In this document: positions 36,957-45,212 of the stretch, one piece after another
Position numbering within the stretch: the stretch's first letter is position 1
Layout of the letters: each line of letters begins with the position of its first letter
Assembly: GCA_013285825.1 (NCBI GenBank)
Contig: JABDGV010000002.1
Location: 62,001 to 126,000, forward strand
DNA from: Bacteroidota bacterium
GTDB lineage: Bacteria > Chlamydiota > Chlamydiia > Chlamydiales > FEN-1388
Length of the DNA stretch: 64,000 nt
Direction of reading: 5' to 3'
Notes under the pieces: model-generated
Told to the model about the DNA's origin: nothing
What the model saw: only the letters and a program-made list of their open reading frames with translations
The model's database searches: none
Made by a program: the position numbers and the translations under genes

Positions 36957-37889
36957 TTAAGGAGCTGGTGGCGAAGCTTCGATGGGATGGGCGACATCTT
37001 TGAGCTCTTCTCGGTAAAACATCAAGAGTCCAATAAAGACAACGGATAAGGAGAGGAAAAAGACGCCCGTGACCTCTTCTCTTAAGAATAGCCAGCCGAA
37101 AAGAGCGGTAAAGAGGGGCGTCGATAGCCCAGCAAAGGACATAAACGTTGCAGAAAAGCGTTTCAAAAGGTAGCCATAGAGGTTATAGGCTAAGATATTG
37201 GAAATGATAATCAAGAGGAGTGTGCATTGTAGGAAAGCAGGTATATTTGTAACAGGAATCGGATTCCATGATTCAAATAGATAAGAGTGGATAAGGGCTA
37301 AGAATCCACCAATAAGCATTGACCATCCATTTGCGACGAGCGGATCAGTCTTATGTGTATGCACCAGCTCTTTCAGAACAATCCATCCCCAGACAGATGT
37401 TACGACAGCGCCGATTATTGCAAGTTCCGGCCATGAAAAGACCCAAAGCTCACCAACGGCTTTCTCAACAGATGTGCTGGTTAAGAGCATGGGGAAAAAT
37501 CCTACAAATCCTATAACCAAACCCATAAGCTTGTTGCCTGTCAGTTTTTCTCCCCAAGTTAAGTAGGCAATTAAGGCGGAGAGAAAGGGAGAGAGCGAGT
37601 AGAGAAAGCAGGTTTTGAATGAGGTAAGATACTGAAGGCCCCACAGCTCTAAAACATTAGTAAGATAGATATTGGCAATGGCAAGAACAGTGATTTCAAA
37701 GAGGCCATTTCCTTTTTGCAGTGTCGATAAGATAGGCTTTTTTCGGTAAAGGGAGATGCCGAGGAGGAGAAATCCTGCGAGCAGCATGCGAGATCCAACT
37801 AAAAAAAAGGGAGAGGCGAAAAGGAGCGCCTCTTTTTGAATGGTAAAAACCGACGCAAATAAACCAAAAAGTACAAATACTAGTATCAC
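36957..37889 (-). CDS. EamA-family (drug/metabolite transporter superfamily) permease
   Basis: 310 residues with ten predicted membrane helices in two EamA halves (LLAGFLLLGISLYRKKP, LYSLSPFLSALIAYLTWGEK in the first; SFAGLSTPLFTALFGWLFL in the second). Such proteins move metabolites; in chlamydiae a DMT-family member imports S-adenosylmethionine, but nothing here identifies the substrate. The start is a GTG at 37889. Confidence 0.85.
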   Translation of the reverse strand: MILVFVLFGLFASVFTIQKEALLFASPFFLVGSRMLLAGFLLLGISLYRKKPILSTLQKGNGLFEITVLAIANIYLTNVLELWGLQYLTSFKTCFLYSLSPFLSALIAYLTWGEKLTGNKLMGLVIGFVGFFPMLLTSTSVEKAVGELWVFSWPELAIIGAVVTSVWGWIVLKELVHTHKTDPLVANGWSMLIGGFLALIHSYLFESWNPIPVTNIPAFLQCTLLLIIISNILAYNLYGYLLKRFSATFMSFAGLSTPLFTALFGWLFLREEVTGVFFLSLSVVFIGLLMFYREELKDVAHPIEASPPAP

Positions 37890-37982
37890 TGTCTTCGAAT
37901 CATTTTAACATGTAAATACTATACCGAAGATCACCTTTCGTGATATACATAATACAACAAATTGATTACGGCGTGAGCTTCC

Positions 37983-38672
37983 ATGCAAAAACCGAAGATT
38001 GTTTTAATTGAAGATGAAGAAGATATTGCAGCTCTGATCAAGCTTCAGGCTGAGATATCAGGCTACAAACTCTCAGTCGCTGTTGATGGTTTAAATGGCT
38101 ACGAACTGATACAGAAAGAAATCCCAGACTTAGTCCTTTTAGACATTATGCTCCCTGGACAAAGCGGCCTTGATGTATGCAGAAAAATTAAGACAAACCC
38201 AGATCTTCGGCATATCCCGATCATCATGCTTTCTGCAAAGAGCGAAGAGACCGATGTGGTTTTAGGTCTTGAGCTTGGCGCTGACGACTACGTTACTAAA
38301 CCATTTTCTCCTCGAGTTCTTTTCTCCAGAATAAAAGCAGTAATGAGACGACATAGCGAAGGTGAAAAGCCAATGCATACGGTTGCCTTTGGCGATTTTT
38401 CCATCGAATTTGAAAAATATATTGTGAAGAAGAAAGAGAAGCTTCTTCAACTTACTCTGTCTGAATTTGGCATCTTGCGCCGACTTGTTACCAATCGCGG
38501 CAAGGTTTTAACTCGTAATCAACTCCTCGATGATCTTCAAAGCGATGATGCTTTCGTCGTTGATCGAAACATCGATGTGCATATTGCAGCATTGAGAAAG
38601 AAGCTTGGCCCTAACTTCGATTATATCGATACCGTTCGCGGTGTCGGCTATCGCTTTAAGTCGGATGATTAA
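37983..38672 (+). CDS. OmpR/PhoB-family response regulator
   Basis: 229 residues: a receiver domain with the acidic pair Glu10/Asp11, phospho-acceptor Asp54 (LLDIMLPG), Ser84 and Lys106 (TKPF), followed by a winged-helix DNA-binding domain (LTLSEFGILRRLVTNRGKVL, VDRNIDVHIAALRKKLG, VRGVGYRF). All phosphorylation residues are present, unlike the atypical chlamydial regulator ChxR. No histidine kinase is adjacent, so its partner is elsewhere. It is convergent with the NFACT-type gene, 20 bases away. Confidence 0.92.
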   Translation: MQKPKIVLIEDEEDIAALIKLQAEISGYKLSVAVDGLNGYELIQKEIPDLVLLDIMLPGQSGLDVCRKIKTNPDLRHIPIIMLSAKSEETDVVLGLELGADDYVTKPFSPRVLFSRIKAVMRRHSEGEKPMHTVAFGDFSIEFEKYIVKKKEKLLQLTLSEFGILRRLVTNRGKVLTRNQLLDDLQSDDAFVVDRNIDVHIAALRKKLGPNFDYIDTVRGVGYRFKSDD

Positions 38673-38692
38673 CATGTCTCTAATAGAAAAAA

Positions 38693-39547
38693 TTAGACAC
38701 TAGAATTGAGTATCGTCTGAATGCGTTCTTTGTCGAGCTCAACAGGTATAGTTGAGTGCTTTCGTACGAGTACTTGGCCAGGCTTCATCCCCTTTTTTCG
38801 GTATACATCAGATCTTTTTGCAACGGTGATTTCAACTTGTGTGCCTATGACTCTCCTTTTGCTGAAATAGGCAGCTAAAAGTGCGGCCTCTTCCAGTGTT
38901 TGATGAGAGACCTCTTCCTTAATCTTTCGTATGACGACGTGTGAGCCTGCAGCTTTATCGGCATGGAGCCAAATATCTTCCCCTTTGGCTACTTGAAATG
39001 TGATCAAGTCATTGGATTTAGCATCTTTGCCAACAAGAATTTTTTCACCGCTCGAGGCAAGATAGGTTCGATAGGGGACAAGCGCTTTTTTGGTCTGTTT
39101 TTTAACTTTTGGGGCTAGAACTTCTACTTCGATACCTTCATCGTATTGAGTAATCATCTGGATAAGCTCTTCTCTTCGAGCTTTAAGTTTTTCCAGCTCT
39201 TCTTTGATACGTTCTAGACCACGTATAAGCCTATGAGCACGTTTATAGAGCTTCTGCATGTACTCTCGAGGTGAAAGGGGTGGGTCGATCGAGATAATCC
39301 TCTCTTTTCCCTCCTTTTCCCAGTCTTGAACAGTGAATGTAGATACATTTTTTGGAATCGCGTGGAGGTTGCTTTTGATAAGATCAGCCGTGTGGATCAG
39401 ATCCTGAGCATTGAGTGCCTCGTGAAGAGATTTTGTAGTCTTTTCTATTGATTTAGAGACAGATGAGAGCCTTCGAACAAGTGCTCGGCGTACTCGTTGG
39501 ACTGTTTGTTGAGGGTTTTGTTCTGGAATGGCTTGTTTAGAACACAT
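38693..39547 (-). CDS. NFACT-R (DUF814) RNA-binding protein, short RqcH-like form
   Basis: 284 residues. A coiled-coil of about residues 95-135 (LERIKEELEKLKARREELIQ) is followed by the NFACT-R domain (YRTYLASSGEKILVGKDAKS, DIWLHADKAAGSHVVIR, then TLEEAALLAAYFSKR and the end-motif KPGQVLVRKHSTI). Full RqcH/Rqc2 proteins (about 570 residues) tag stalled nascent chains on 50S subunits; their N-terminal NFACT-N and HhH domains are absent here, so tailing activity is doubtful. Last gene of the murI-metK operon, overlapping the previous gene by 11 bases. Confidence 0.8.
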   Translation of the reverse strand: MCSKQAIPEQNPQQTVQRVRRALVRRLSSVSKSIEKTTKSLHEALNAQDLIHTADLIKSNLHAIPKNVSTFTVQDWEKEGKERIISIDPPLSPREYMQKLYKRAHRLIRGLERIKEELEKLKARREELIQMITQYDEGIEVEVLAPKVKKQTKKALVPYRTYLASSGEKILVGKDAKSNDLITFQVAKGEDIWLHADKAAGSHVVIRKIKEEVSHQTLEEAALLAAYFSKRRVIGTQVEITVAKRSDVYRKKGMKPGQVLVRKHSTIPVELDKERIQTILNSSV

Positions 39548-40187
39548 TGCCTTGCGAGGCCTTCATTGATGCAACACCCAAACGCCTTAGCCATTCAAGG
39601 TCAGAGCCGAAATAGGCCCAGGTAAGTCCTGTTGCAAGATCCTCTTTACCTCTTCTCAGCCTTGTAAAGAGCAGCTGCGGTTTTCCATGTACCAGTGAAA
39701 ATTCGATTTCAAGGGTTAAGATGATTTCAAAAGGCCAGACGCCCTGGTCAAGTTTCGAAACGAGAAGCTGCAGGGATGAATGAGAAGGCTTCGGGGTTAC
39801 AGCAATAGAGCTGAGTCGTTCATAGGGAAATTTGAGTTCCTTAGTAAGAAACGAAATGAGCATTTCTGGCGATGCGTCTTGAAGAATAAGTGGAGCATTC
39901 TTGCCGCCCGTTTTGGTAATATCGACTTTGATCTCATCGACTAAATTACGCTGCTTTAAATCCCAGTAGAGGGGGTTGGCATCATAGCGCTGCATAGCCA
40001 TCTTGAATTCTACATAAGATTGTTTTGTTTCCTTCGGTATATTGAACATGTCGGAGGTAGAGACTGTGTAGAGGATGATGATTCCAAGGCTTATGCAAAA
40101 AAGAAAAAAGCTTCTCCATTGGAAGAGGTAGAGGAAGTGAGGTTCATAATGCTCGGCATTAGTTTGTTCATCATGGCCTGAGTTCAT
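39537..40187 (-). CDS. single-pass membrane protein, function unknown
   Basis: 216 residues with one membrane helix at about 27-44 (SFFLFCISLGIIILYTV) and an outer domain of 165 residues with mixed alpha/beta character (LILQDASPEMLISFLTKELK, ILTLEIEFSLVHGKPQLLFT). It lies between metK and the NFACT-R gene, overlapping both (ATGA at the metK end), so it is translated in concert with them. No family recognised. Confidence 0.75.
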   Translation of the reverse strand: MNSGHDEQTNAEHYEPHFLYLFQWRSFFLFCISLGIIILYTVSTSDMFNIPKETKQSYVEFKMAMQRYDANPLYWDLKQRNLVDEIKVDITKTGGKNAPLILQDASPEMLISFLTKELKFPYERLSSIAVTPKPSHSSLQLLVSKLDQGVWPFEIILTLEIEFSLVHGKPQLLFTRLRRGKEDLATGLTWAYFGSDLEWLRRLGVASMKASQGNVF

Positions 40188-41275
40188 TTGGCCAATAGCT
40201 CCTCGATATATTCAAGTTTTTCCCAAGAAAATTGAGGATTGCCAAAGTGGCCTCCCCAAGCGGTGCTGGAAAATATACAGTTTTTCAGTTTTAGCATACG
40301 CATAATTCCATCAACTGAAAAGTCAAACGTTTTAAGAACTGCTTGTGTGATTGTAGAATCTGGAAGAGATCCTGTCCCACGAGTATGCAGAAAAAAAGAA
40401 ACAGGAGTTGGGACGCCGATAGCAAATTCAATCCAAATTTCACAAAAAGTTGAAAGTTTTGATGCAACTACATGTTTTGCAGCTAAACGGGCAGCATAAG
40501 CGCCCGAACGATCAATTTTTGTAGGATCTTTTCCAGAAAAAGCTCCTCCGCCGGATGGAAAGGCAGCCCCATAGCTATCGGCCATGATTTTTCGGCCTGT
40601 AGCTCCCGTGTCCGCAATGGGTCCGCCTATGACAAATTGCTTCGAAGGATTTATGATAAGGTTTGTCTGGTCTGTGAGGAGGTTCTTTGGAACACATGAA
40701 AGGATTTTTGGTTTCAACAAAGATTCTAATTCAGCTTGCGTGCAAGAGCTTTTATGCTGCGTAGAAAAGATGATGTGTTTGATTTTCTCATTTAGAATTG
40801 CAATTTGGCATTTTCCATCAGGACCAAGGAAATCAACTTCATTTCGAAGCGCTTCCCGCTTTGTCATAATATCCCAAGCAACTTTTTGAGCTAAGGGCAT
40901 ATAGCCATCTGTTTCGCTGCAAGCCATGCCGTAGACGATTGCGCTATCCCCAGCACCTTTTATAAGGGCTTGTGATATCTCTTTGGATTGAGGTGCAATG
41001 GCTGTGATATATTCAAGAGAGTCAGGATCATAGCCCCAAATAGAGCTATAGCCAACTTGATGAATAACTTGACGAGCACACTTGGCATAATCGACTTTGG
41101 CAGTCGTTGAGATCTCTCCTGCAAGAACTACCTTTTGTTTTGAGAGGAGTGCCGAAATTTCTACTTTTGATTCGGGATCTACTTTTAGACAAGCATCAAC
41201 TATGGCATCAGAAATCTGGTCTGCAAGCTTATCAGGGTGGCCGCGTCCTACTGCTTCGGCGGTTGAAAAGTTCAT
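40184..41275 (-). CDS. metK: S-adenosylmethionine synthetase
   Basis: Forms SAM from methionine and ATP in the cytoplasm. 363 residues, slightly shorter than the usual 380-400. Signatures: GRGHPDKLADQISD at 10-23, a variant GAGDSAIVYGMACSETDGYM (commonly GAGDQGxMFGYA), DTGATGRKIMADSYG, and the P-loop GGGAFSGKDPTKIDRSGAYA. Substitutions in the second motif mark it as divergent, but the nucleotide and metal residues look intact. Second in the murI operon; its ATG overlaps the murI stop. From memory Chlamydiaceae lack metK and import SAM, so its presence points to an environmental chlamydia. Confidence 0.9.
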   Translation of the reverse strand: MNFSTAEAVGRGHPDKLADQISDAIVDACLKVDPESKVEISALLSKQKVVLAGEISTTAKVDYAKCARQVIHQVGYSSIWGYDPDSLEYITAIAPQSKEISQALIKGAGDSAIVYGMACSETDGYMPLAQKVAWDIMTKREALRNEVDFLGPDGKCQIAILNEKIKHIIFSTQHKSSCTQAELESLLKPKILSCVPKNLLTDQTNLIINPSKQFVIGGPIADTGATGRKIMADSYGAAFPSGGGAFSGKDPTKIDRSGAYAARLAAKHVVASKLSTFCEIWIEFAIGVPTPVSFFLHTRGTGSLPDSTITQAVLKTFDFSVDGIMRMLKLKNCIFSSTAWGGHFGNPQFSWEKLEYIEELLAK

Positions 41276-42036
41276 GCCGAATGTACTTTATGTATGGGGA
41301 AACCTAAAAATGCTTCACCCTTTTGTTTAAACCTTTTTGGGTCGTCAGAGACATAAAATTCTATTTGCGGAGAGGTTTCAGGCGTATTTTTTAGAAGCTT
41401 ATGAACCCTTTTAGCACACTCTGTACTTGGGTTTATTATTTGAACATTTTGCCCGATGGCTTCCTGAATATCTTCTTGGATCAGGGGAAAGTGGGTGCAG
41501 GCTAAAATGAGTGTATCGATCTTTTTCTTTTTGAGCGGTTTGAGATAGTGGTCCAAAATTGCATTTTTTATTTTCTTATCGCTCATTCCCTCTTCAATAA
41601 GTGAAATGAGAAGAGGGCATGCCTGAGTTGAAAGGGAGATGCCAGGCATGAGCTTTAATTTGTTTTGATATACCTTTGATTGAACAAGCGCCGTTGTTCC
41701 AATGATGCCGATGTTGCCGCTAGAGGATGTTTTAAGGGCTGTTTCGATTGCCGGTTCAATAACATCGATGATTGGAACTGAAAAGTGCTTTTGGAGGGTT
41801 GGGTAGGCGATGGATGTTGCTGTGTTGCAGGCAATGACGACGACATCAACTTGTTTTTGAAGAAGAAAGAGCGTGTTTTCGATGGAGTACTGTTCAATTG
41901 TTTTAGGGCTTTTGGTGCCGTAGGGAAAGCGTCCTGTGTCTCCAAAGTAGATAAAATGGGCGTTTGGAAGAAGCTTGAGCGCTTCTTTTAATACTGTAAG
42001 TCCTCCCATTCCTGAATCGAAAATGCCTATTCTCAT
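41272..42036 (-). CDS. murI: glutamate racemase
   Basis: Supplies D-glutamate for the peptidoglycan stem peptide. 254 residues: FDSGMGGLTV at 6-15, GDTGRFPYG, and the two catalytic cysteines Cys70 (IACNTAT) and Cys180 (LACTHFPL). Length and motifs are standard. First gene of the operon murI-metK-membrane protein-NFACT-R, all with overlapping frames. The gap upstream carries a large CACAGAG palindrome. Chlamydia trachomatis lacks murI and is reported to use DapF as a racemase, so this gene is informative about lineage. Confidence 0.93.
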   Translation of the reverse strand: MRIGIFDSGMGGLTVLKEALKLLPNAHFIYFGDTGRFPYGTKSPKTIEQYSIENTLFLLQKQVDVVVIACNTATSIAYPTLQKHFSVPIIDVIEPAIETALKTSSSGNIGIIGTTALVQSKVYQNKLKLMPGISLSTQACPLLISLIEEGMSDKKIKNAILDHYLKPLKKKKIDTLILACTHFPLIQEDIQEAIGQNVQIINPSTECAKRVHKLLKNTPETSPQIEFYVSDDPKRFKQKGEAFLGFPIHKVHSA

Positions 42037-42089
42037 GACGCTCTAATTTTGGTTAGCATATTGTAACGTTTTACAGGTTTTTGTTTTTT

Positions 42090-42283
42090 AAACCACAGAG
42101 CAGTTGGGTAGATGTCTTAAAAAAAATTACCACAGAGAACTTGAGAGCACACAGAGAGAGAAAAAATTTCAGTAGTGCGCACATTTTTAGATGAAAGGCT
42201 TCAGATTTATTTCAATCCTGGAGAGAGATTAAAGTTCATTTCTCTCTCTGTGAGCTCTCAAGTTCTTTCTCTGTGGTTAAATA
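42090..42283. repeat. CACAGAG-type intergenic inverted repeat, copy 5, with long loop and a partial extra copy
   Basis: Left arm 42126-42165 (ACCACAGAGAACTTGAGAGC and on) and right arm 42240-42283 (ending TTTCTCTGTGGTTAAA) pair closely, but the loop is about 75 bases rather than 10-20. A truncated extra piece (AAACCACAGAGCAG) lies at 42090-42103. It fills the gap between murI and the LysM gene. Confidence 0.8.
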
Positions 42284-42295
42284 TAAAAATAAGAT

Positions 42296-42895
42296 TCACT
42301 TTGGTGTTACTTTGAGCTGCTGTCCTGGGCGGATGGTATCTGTTGTAAGGTCATTGAATTCTTTGAGCTTTTGGATAGTTATTCCGTTCGCCCTCGCGAT
42401 TTTCTCAAGAGAGTCTCCGCTTTTGACTGTATAGACTCCGGGAGATTCGGGGGCTTTTGGATTTAAGGCTGAAGTAAGGGAGCGAAGGGCCTTTTCTAGA
42501 TCATGGATCTGCTCATTTCTTGTCAGATCGTTCTCTGTGATAGACTGTATGCGCTTAGAAAGATCGGCAAGAGTTGAGCCCAGCTCATTCAAGTGATTTT
42601 TGAGGATTTTGATATCGCTTGCAAGCTTTTCGACGTTCTTGTCTTGGTTCTTTTTAAGGGTATCTGTTCCATCTCGTGTACGGACAAGCGTCTCTTGAGT
42701 TGCTTTAAGCAGCTGGGATGTCTCTTTAGCTAAAGCCTCGTTGGATTGTTCTTGAGATTCAAGGCGGCTTCTAAGGATTTCAATTTCAGTCTCAAGGTTA
42801 TCTAGACGGTGATGGATGATTTTGATGTCTTGCGGGCCTGCAGCAAAAGTGATGCTGCAAGCGCCGCAAAATAATGCAATCAACCATAGGTGCAT
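42296..42895 (-). CDS. LysM-domain coiled-coil periplasmic protein
   Basis: 199 residues: signal peptide (about 1-18, ending ITFAA), a long coiled coil at 22-140 (RLDNLETEIEILRSRLESQE), and a C-terminal LysM domain at about 153-196 (YTVKSGDSLEKIARANGITI, DTIRPGQQLKV) that binds peptidoglycan glycan chains. It starts one base after the pal stop and ends the Tol-Pal operon, matching the position of CT601 next to CT600 (pal) in Chlamydia trachomatis (from memory). It plausibly acts like CpoB/YbgF, coordinating wall synthesis with Tol-Pal, though it lacks tetratricopeptide repeats. Confidence 0.88.
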   Translation of the reverse strand: MHLWLIALFCGACSITFAAGPQDIKIIHHRLDNLETEIEILRSRLESQEQSNEALAKETSQLLKATQETLVRTRDGTDTLKKNQDKNVEKLASDIKILKNHLNELGSTLADLSKRIQSITENDLTRNEQIHDLEKALRSLTSALNPKAPESPGVYTVKSGDSLEKIARANGITIQKLKEFNDLTTDTIRPGQQLKVTPK

Positions 42896-42896
42896 T

Positions 42897-43628
42897 TTAA
42901 GACTGTTCCCAGATTTTGAACTGTCCGCGTCGGTTTAGTTGATGAAACTCATCGCCATCTTCTTGGAATAAGAGCCGCTCTTTGCCGTAGGAGACAGTAA
43001 AGAGGCGGTCTGCTGAAATTCCATCTCTGATCAGCATCGTTCTGATTTCGTTGGCACGGTTAGCGCCAAGGGCAAAGTTGTACGCAGCAGGTCCACGTGT
43101 ATCGCAATGGCCTTCAATAAAGAGGTAGACCGATGGATGCGATCGTAAATAGTCAGAGATCTTTTGGAGAATTGCCAAATTTTGATCGTTTTTGATCATG
43201 CTGCTGTTGTAGTCAAAGTGAATATGCTCAAATATTGGTGCAAGGCTCGGATCTTGAGCTGGATCTCTAAATGCTTCGATGCCTGGAATTGAGCTTCCTG
43301 CCTCACCAGGTGTTTCTCGAGGCTGAGCGACGTTCTGGCTTCCGCTTAGCCTAAGTTTTCCGTCTTGAGACTCATCATCAAACCCGATAAAATCATCTGG
43401 GCGTGAATTGGCATTGTTAGGTGAACCATCAGCTGCAAAATCTTCTGGAGATTGCACCTGTCTGGAATCTCCACCTTTACCGCCGAGCGTACTTACTCCG
43501 CGACCAACTTGCCGTCCAGCCGTTTTGGTGTCGTTCCACACATCATCAGAAGAACGTTGACACGCAACTGTTAGGGTTAGTAAAACAACCAGAGAGACAA
43601 TCTTTAACTTCATGGCTATGCTCTTCAT
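42897..43628 (-). CDS. pal: peptidoglycan-associated lipoprotein
   Basis: 243 residues. A lipoprotein signal (KIVSLVVLLTLTVAC, lipidated Cys in LTVAC), a low-complexity linker of about 100 residues, and an OmpA/Pal domain at about 133-240 (IHFDYNSSMIKNDQ, IEGHCDTRGPAAYNFALGAN, RANEIRTMLI) that binds diaminopimelate-type peptidoglycan. It anchors the outer membrane to the wall as part of Tol-Pal. ATG 43628 and ATG 43613 are both possible; the second gives a more standard lipoprotein N-terminus and has GAAGAG upstream. It lies between tolB and the LysM gene. Confidence 0.93.
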   Translation of the reverse strand: MKSIAMKLKIVSLVVLLTLTVACQRSSDDVWNDTKTAGRQVGRGVSTLGGKGGDSRQVQSPEDFAADGSPNNANSRPDDFIGFDDESQDGKLRLSGSQNVAQPRETPGEAGSSIPGIEAFRDPAQDPSLAPIFEHIHFDYNSSMIKNDQNLAILQKISDYLRSHPSVYLFIEGHCDTRGPAAYNFALGANRANEIRTMLIRDGISADRLFTVSYGKERLLFQEDGDEFHQLNRRGQFKIWEQS

Positions 43629-43644
43629 GGGCTTTTAAGATCCT

Positions 43645-45006
43645 TTAGGGTTCAAAAACGGCAAATTGGACATCGTCGGGACTCTCTACAATTCGAGTCG
43701 GCTCGATCTGATTAAGATTTATGAGGAAAAGCTCATTTTTCGATCCAGAAGTATTATATACCAGATGCAAACTATCTGCTCCCCATGAAGGATTCTCTTT
43801 ATTTTCAGAACCCTTAGTCAGTTGTTTTTCAACCCCTGTTTCAAAATCGTAAATCCAGATTTGACGATACCCACTACTTTTAGCTGAATAGGCGAGTTTT
43901 TTTCCATCAAGAGACCAACTTGGCGCACTATTTTCTTTGCATTTCTTGGTAAGAAGCTTGGGATTCATTTTAGCTAGTGGAGCTGTTGGTTCTGGTACAT
44001 CCATGACATAGATCTTTGGACTTCCATCTTTGTTGCAGACGAAAGCGATTTTTGTTCCATCGGGAGAAAAAACGGGACTTGCGCAGGCGGCTCCCTTCGC
44101 ATGGAAGAGATGACGAGGCTTGCCAATGGCGCCTACCTCTTTTTGAAAAGGAACGATGAAAAGATCAGATGTGCCAGTAATATCAGAGGCAAAGACAATG
44201 AGCGATCCATCTGGGGAGACAGAAGCAGTGAATTGATTTCCCCGCATAGGAGTTACCCGTTTGGGTTTTTCACCTTTTAATGAAGAGTAGTAGAGTTTGG
44301 GCTGTCCGATCTGGTAGCTGACATACAGGCAGGCATTGCTTTTAGCGCCATTTTTTGAAGGAATCCAGCGGGGGCAGGTGATGAGTGCATTGCTTGTTCC
44401 AATCTGGCGGATATTTTTCCCATCATAGTCGCATTCAAAGAGCTGCGCAGTTCCAGCACTGCTGCCGCTCTTCTTCTTCACAGTGAAGAGAAGTTTTGAT
44501 GAGGCGACTCCCGGTTTTTGAAAGAGTGCTTCAAAGATAGCATCTGAGAGTTTATGGATAATTCTTCTATCTTGCCCAATATCTCCGGTTAATTGGGTAT
44601 CAACCGTTTGAACAGAGTTTGCTTGGATGCCGTAGAGCTTTGCTTTAATCGTTTTTTGCAGACAGCCTGTCTGAATGTAGTAGGAGAGCTCAGCAGTTCG
44701 AAGAGCGTCGAGGTTTACAACTTCGGAGATGAGTTTCGGCTGATTAATGAGCACTCGCTCTCTCTCATTTCCAGTTATTGCATTTGTCATGCCATTGTGG
44801 GAGAGATCAAACATTAAAACATCATTGAGGCTCTTCAGGTACTCTTTGGGGAGAGTCGCTGTTGAGGCATCGATCTCAGAAACACAGAGGGGAAGGAGGG
44901 CGTTTTCAGAGCCTAAAAGCACATAGAGTTCATCATCTGCTCTACAAGAGAGTGAAGAAAGGGCTGCGAAAAAGTAGAGTAGGACAGTTGAAAAAGAACG
45001 CTTCAC
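43645..45006 (-). CDS. tolB: TolB, periplasmic beta-propeller of the Tol-Pal system
   Basis: 453 residues: signal peptide (about 1-22), an N-terminal alpha/beta domain (about 25-165) and a six-bladed propeller with TolB/WD40-like repeats (TASVSPDGSLIVFASDITGT, ASPVFSPDGTKIAFVCNKDG, NSAPSWSLDGKKLAYSAKSS). It contacts Pal and couples it to TolA. The start is a GTG at 45006. It is preceded by a 206-base gap after tolA, large for this operon, and may have its own promoter there. It is not a member of the YVTN paralogue family in this window. Confidence 0.93.
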   Translation of the reverse strand: MKRSFSTVLLYFFAALSSLSCRADDELYVLLGSENALLPLCVSEIDASTATLPKEYLKSLNDVLMFDLSHNGMTNAITGNERERVLINQPKLISEVVNLDALRTAELSYYIQTGCLQKTIKAKLYGIQANSVQTVDTQLTGDIGQDRRIIHKLSDAIFEALFQKPGVASSKLLFTVKKKSGSSAGTAQLFECDYDGKNIRQIGTSNALITCPRWIPSKNGAKSNACLYVSYQIGQPKLYYSSLKGEKPKRVTPMRGNQFTASVSPDGSLIVFASDITGTSDLFIVPFQKEVGAIGKPRHLFHAKGAACASPVFSPDGTKIAFVCNKDGSPKIYVMDVPEPTAPLAKMNPKLLTKKCKENSAPSWSLDGKKLAYSAKSSGYRQIWIYDFETGVEKQLTKGSENKENPSWGADSLHLVYNTSGSKNELFLINLNQIEPTRIVESPDDVQFAVFEP

Positions 45007-45212
45007 TGGTGCCTAAAGCTAAAAGCAAATTATATATACGATTCTCTAGCTTTTGTGGCAATATAAAGAATTCCAAAATCTAAATCTACTGTTATAGCAG
45101 TAATTAAATTTTATATTTCAGTCACTCCATTTCAATTAACGGTAACTGTAATTCTAATTTTCGAATGGGTTGAAAGTATTAATAGAGTCAATCTTCTTGA
45201 TCCGGGAAGACT

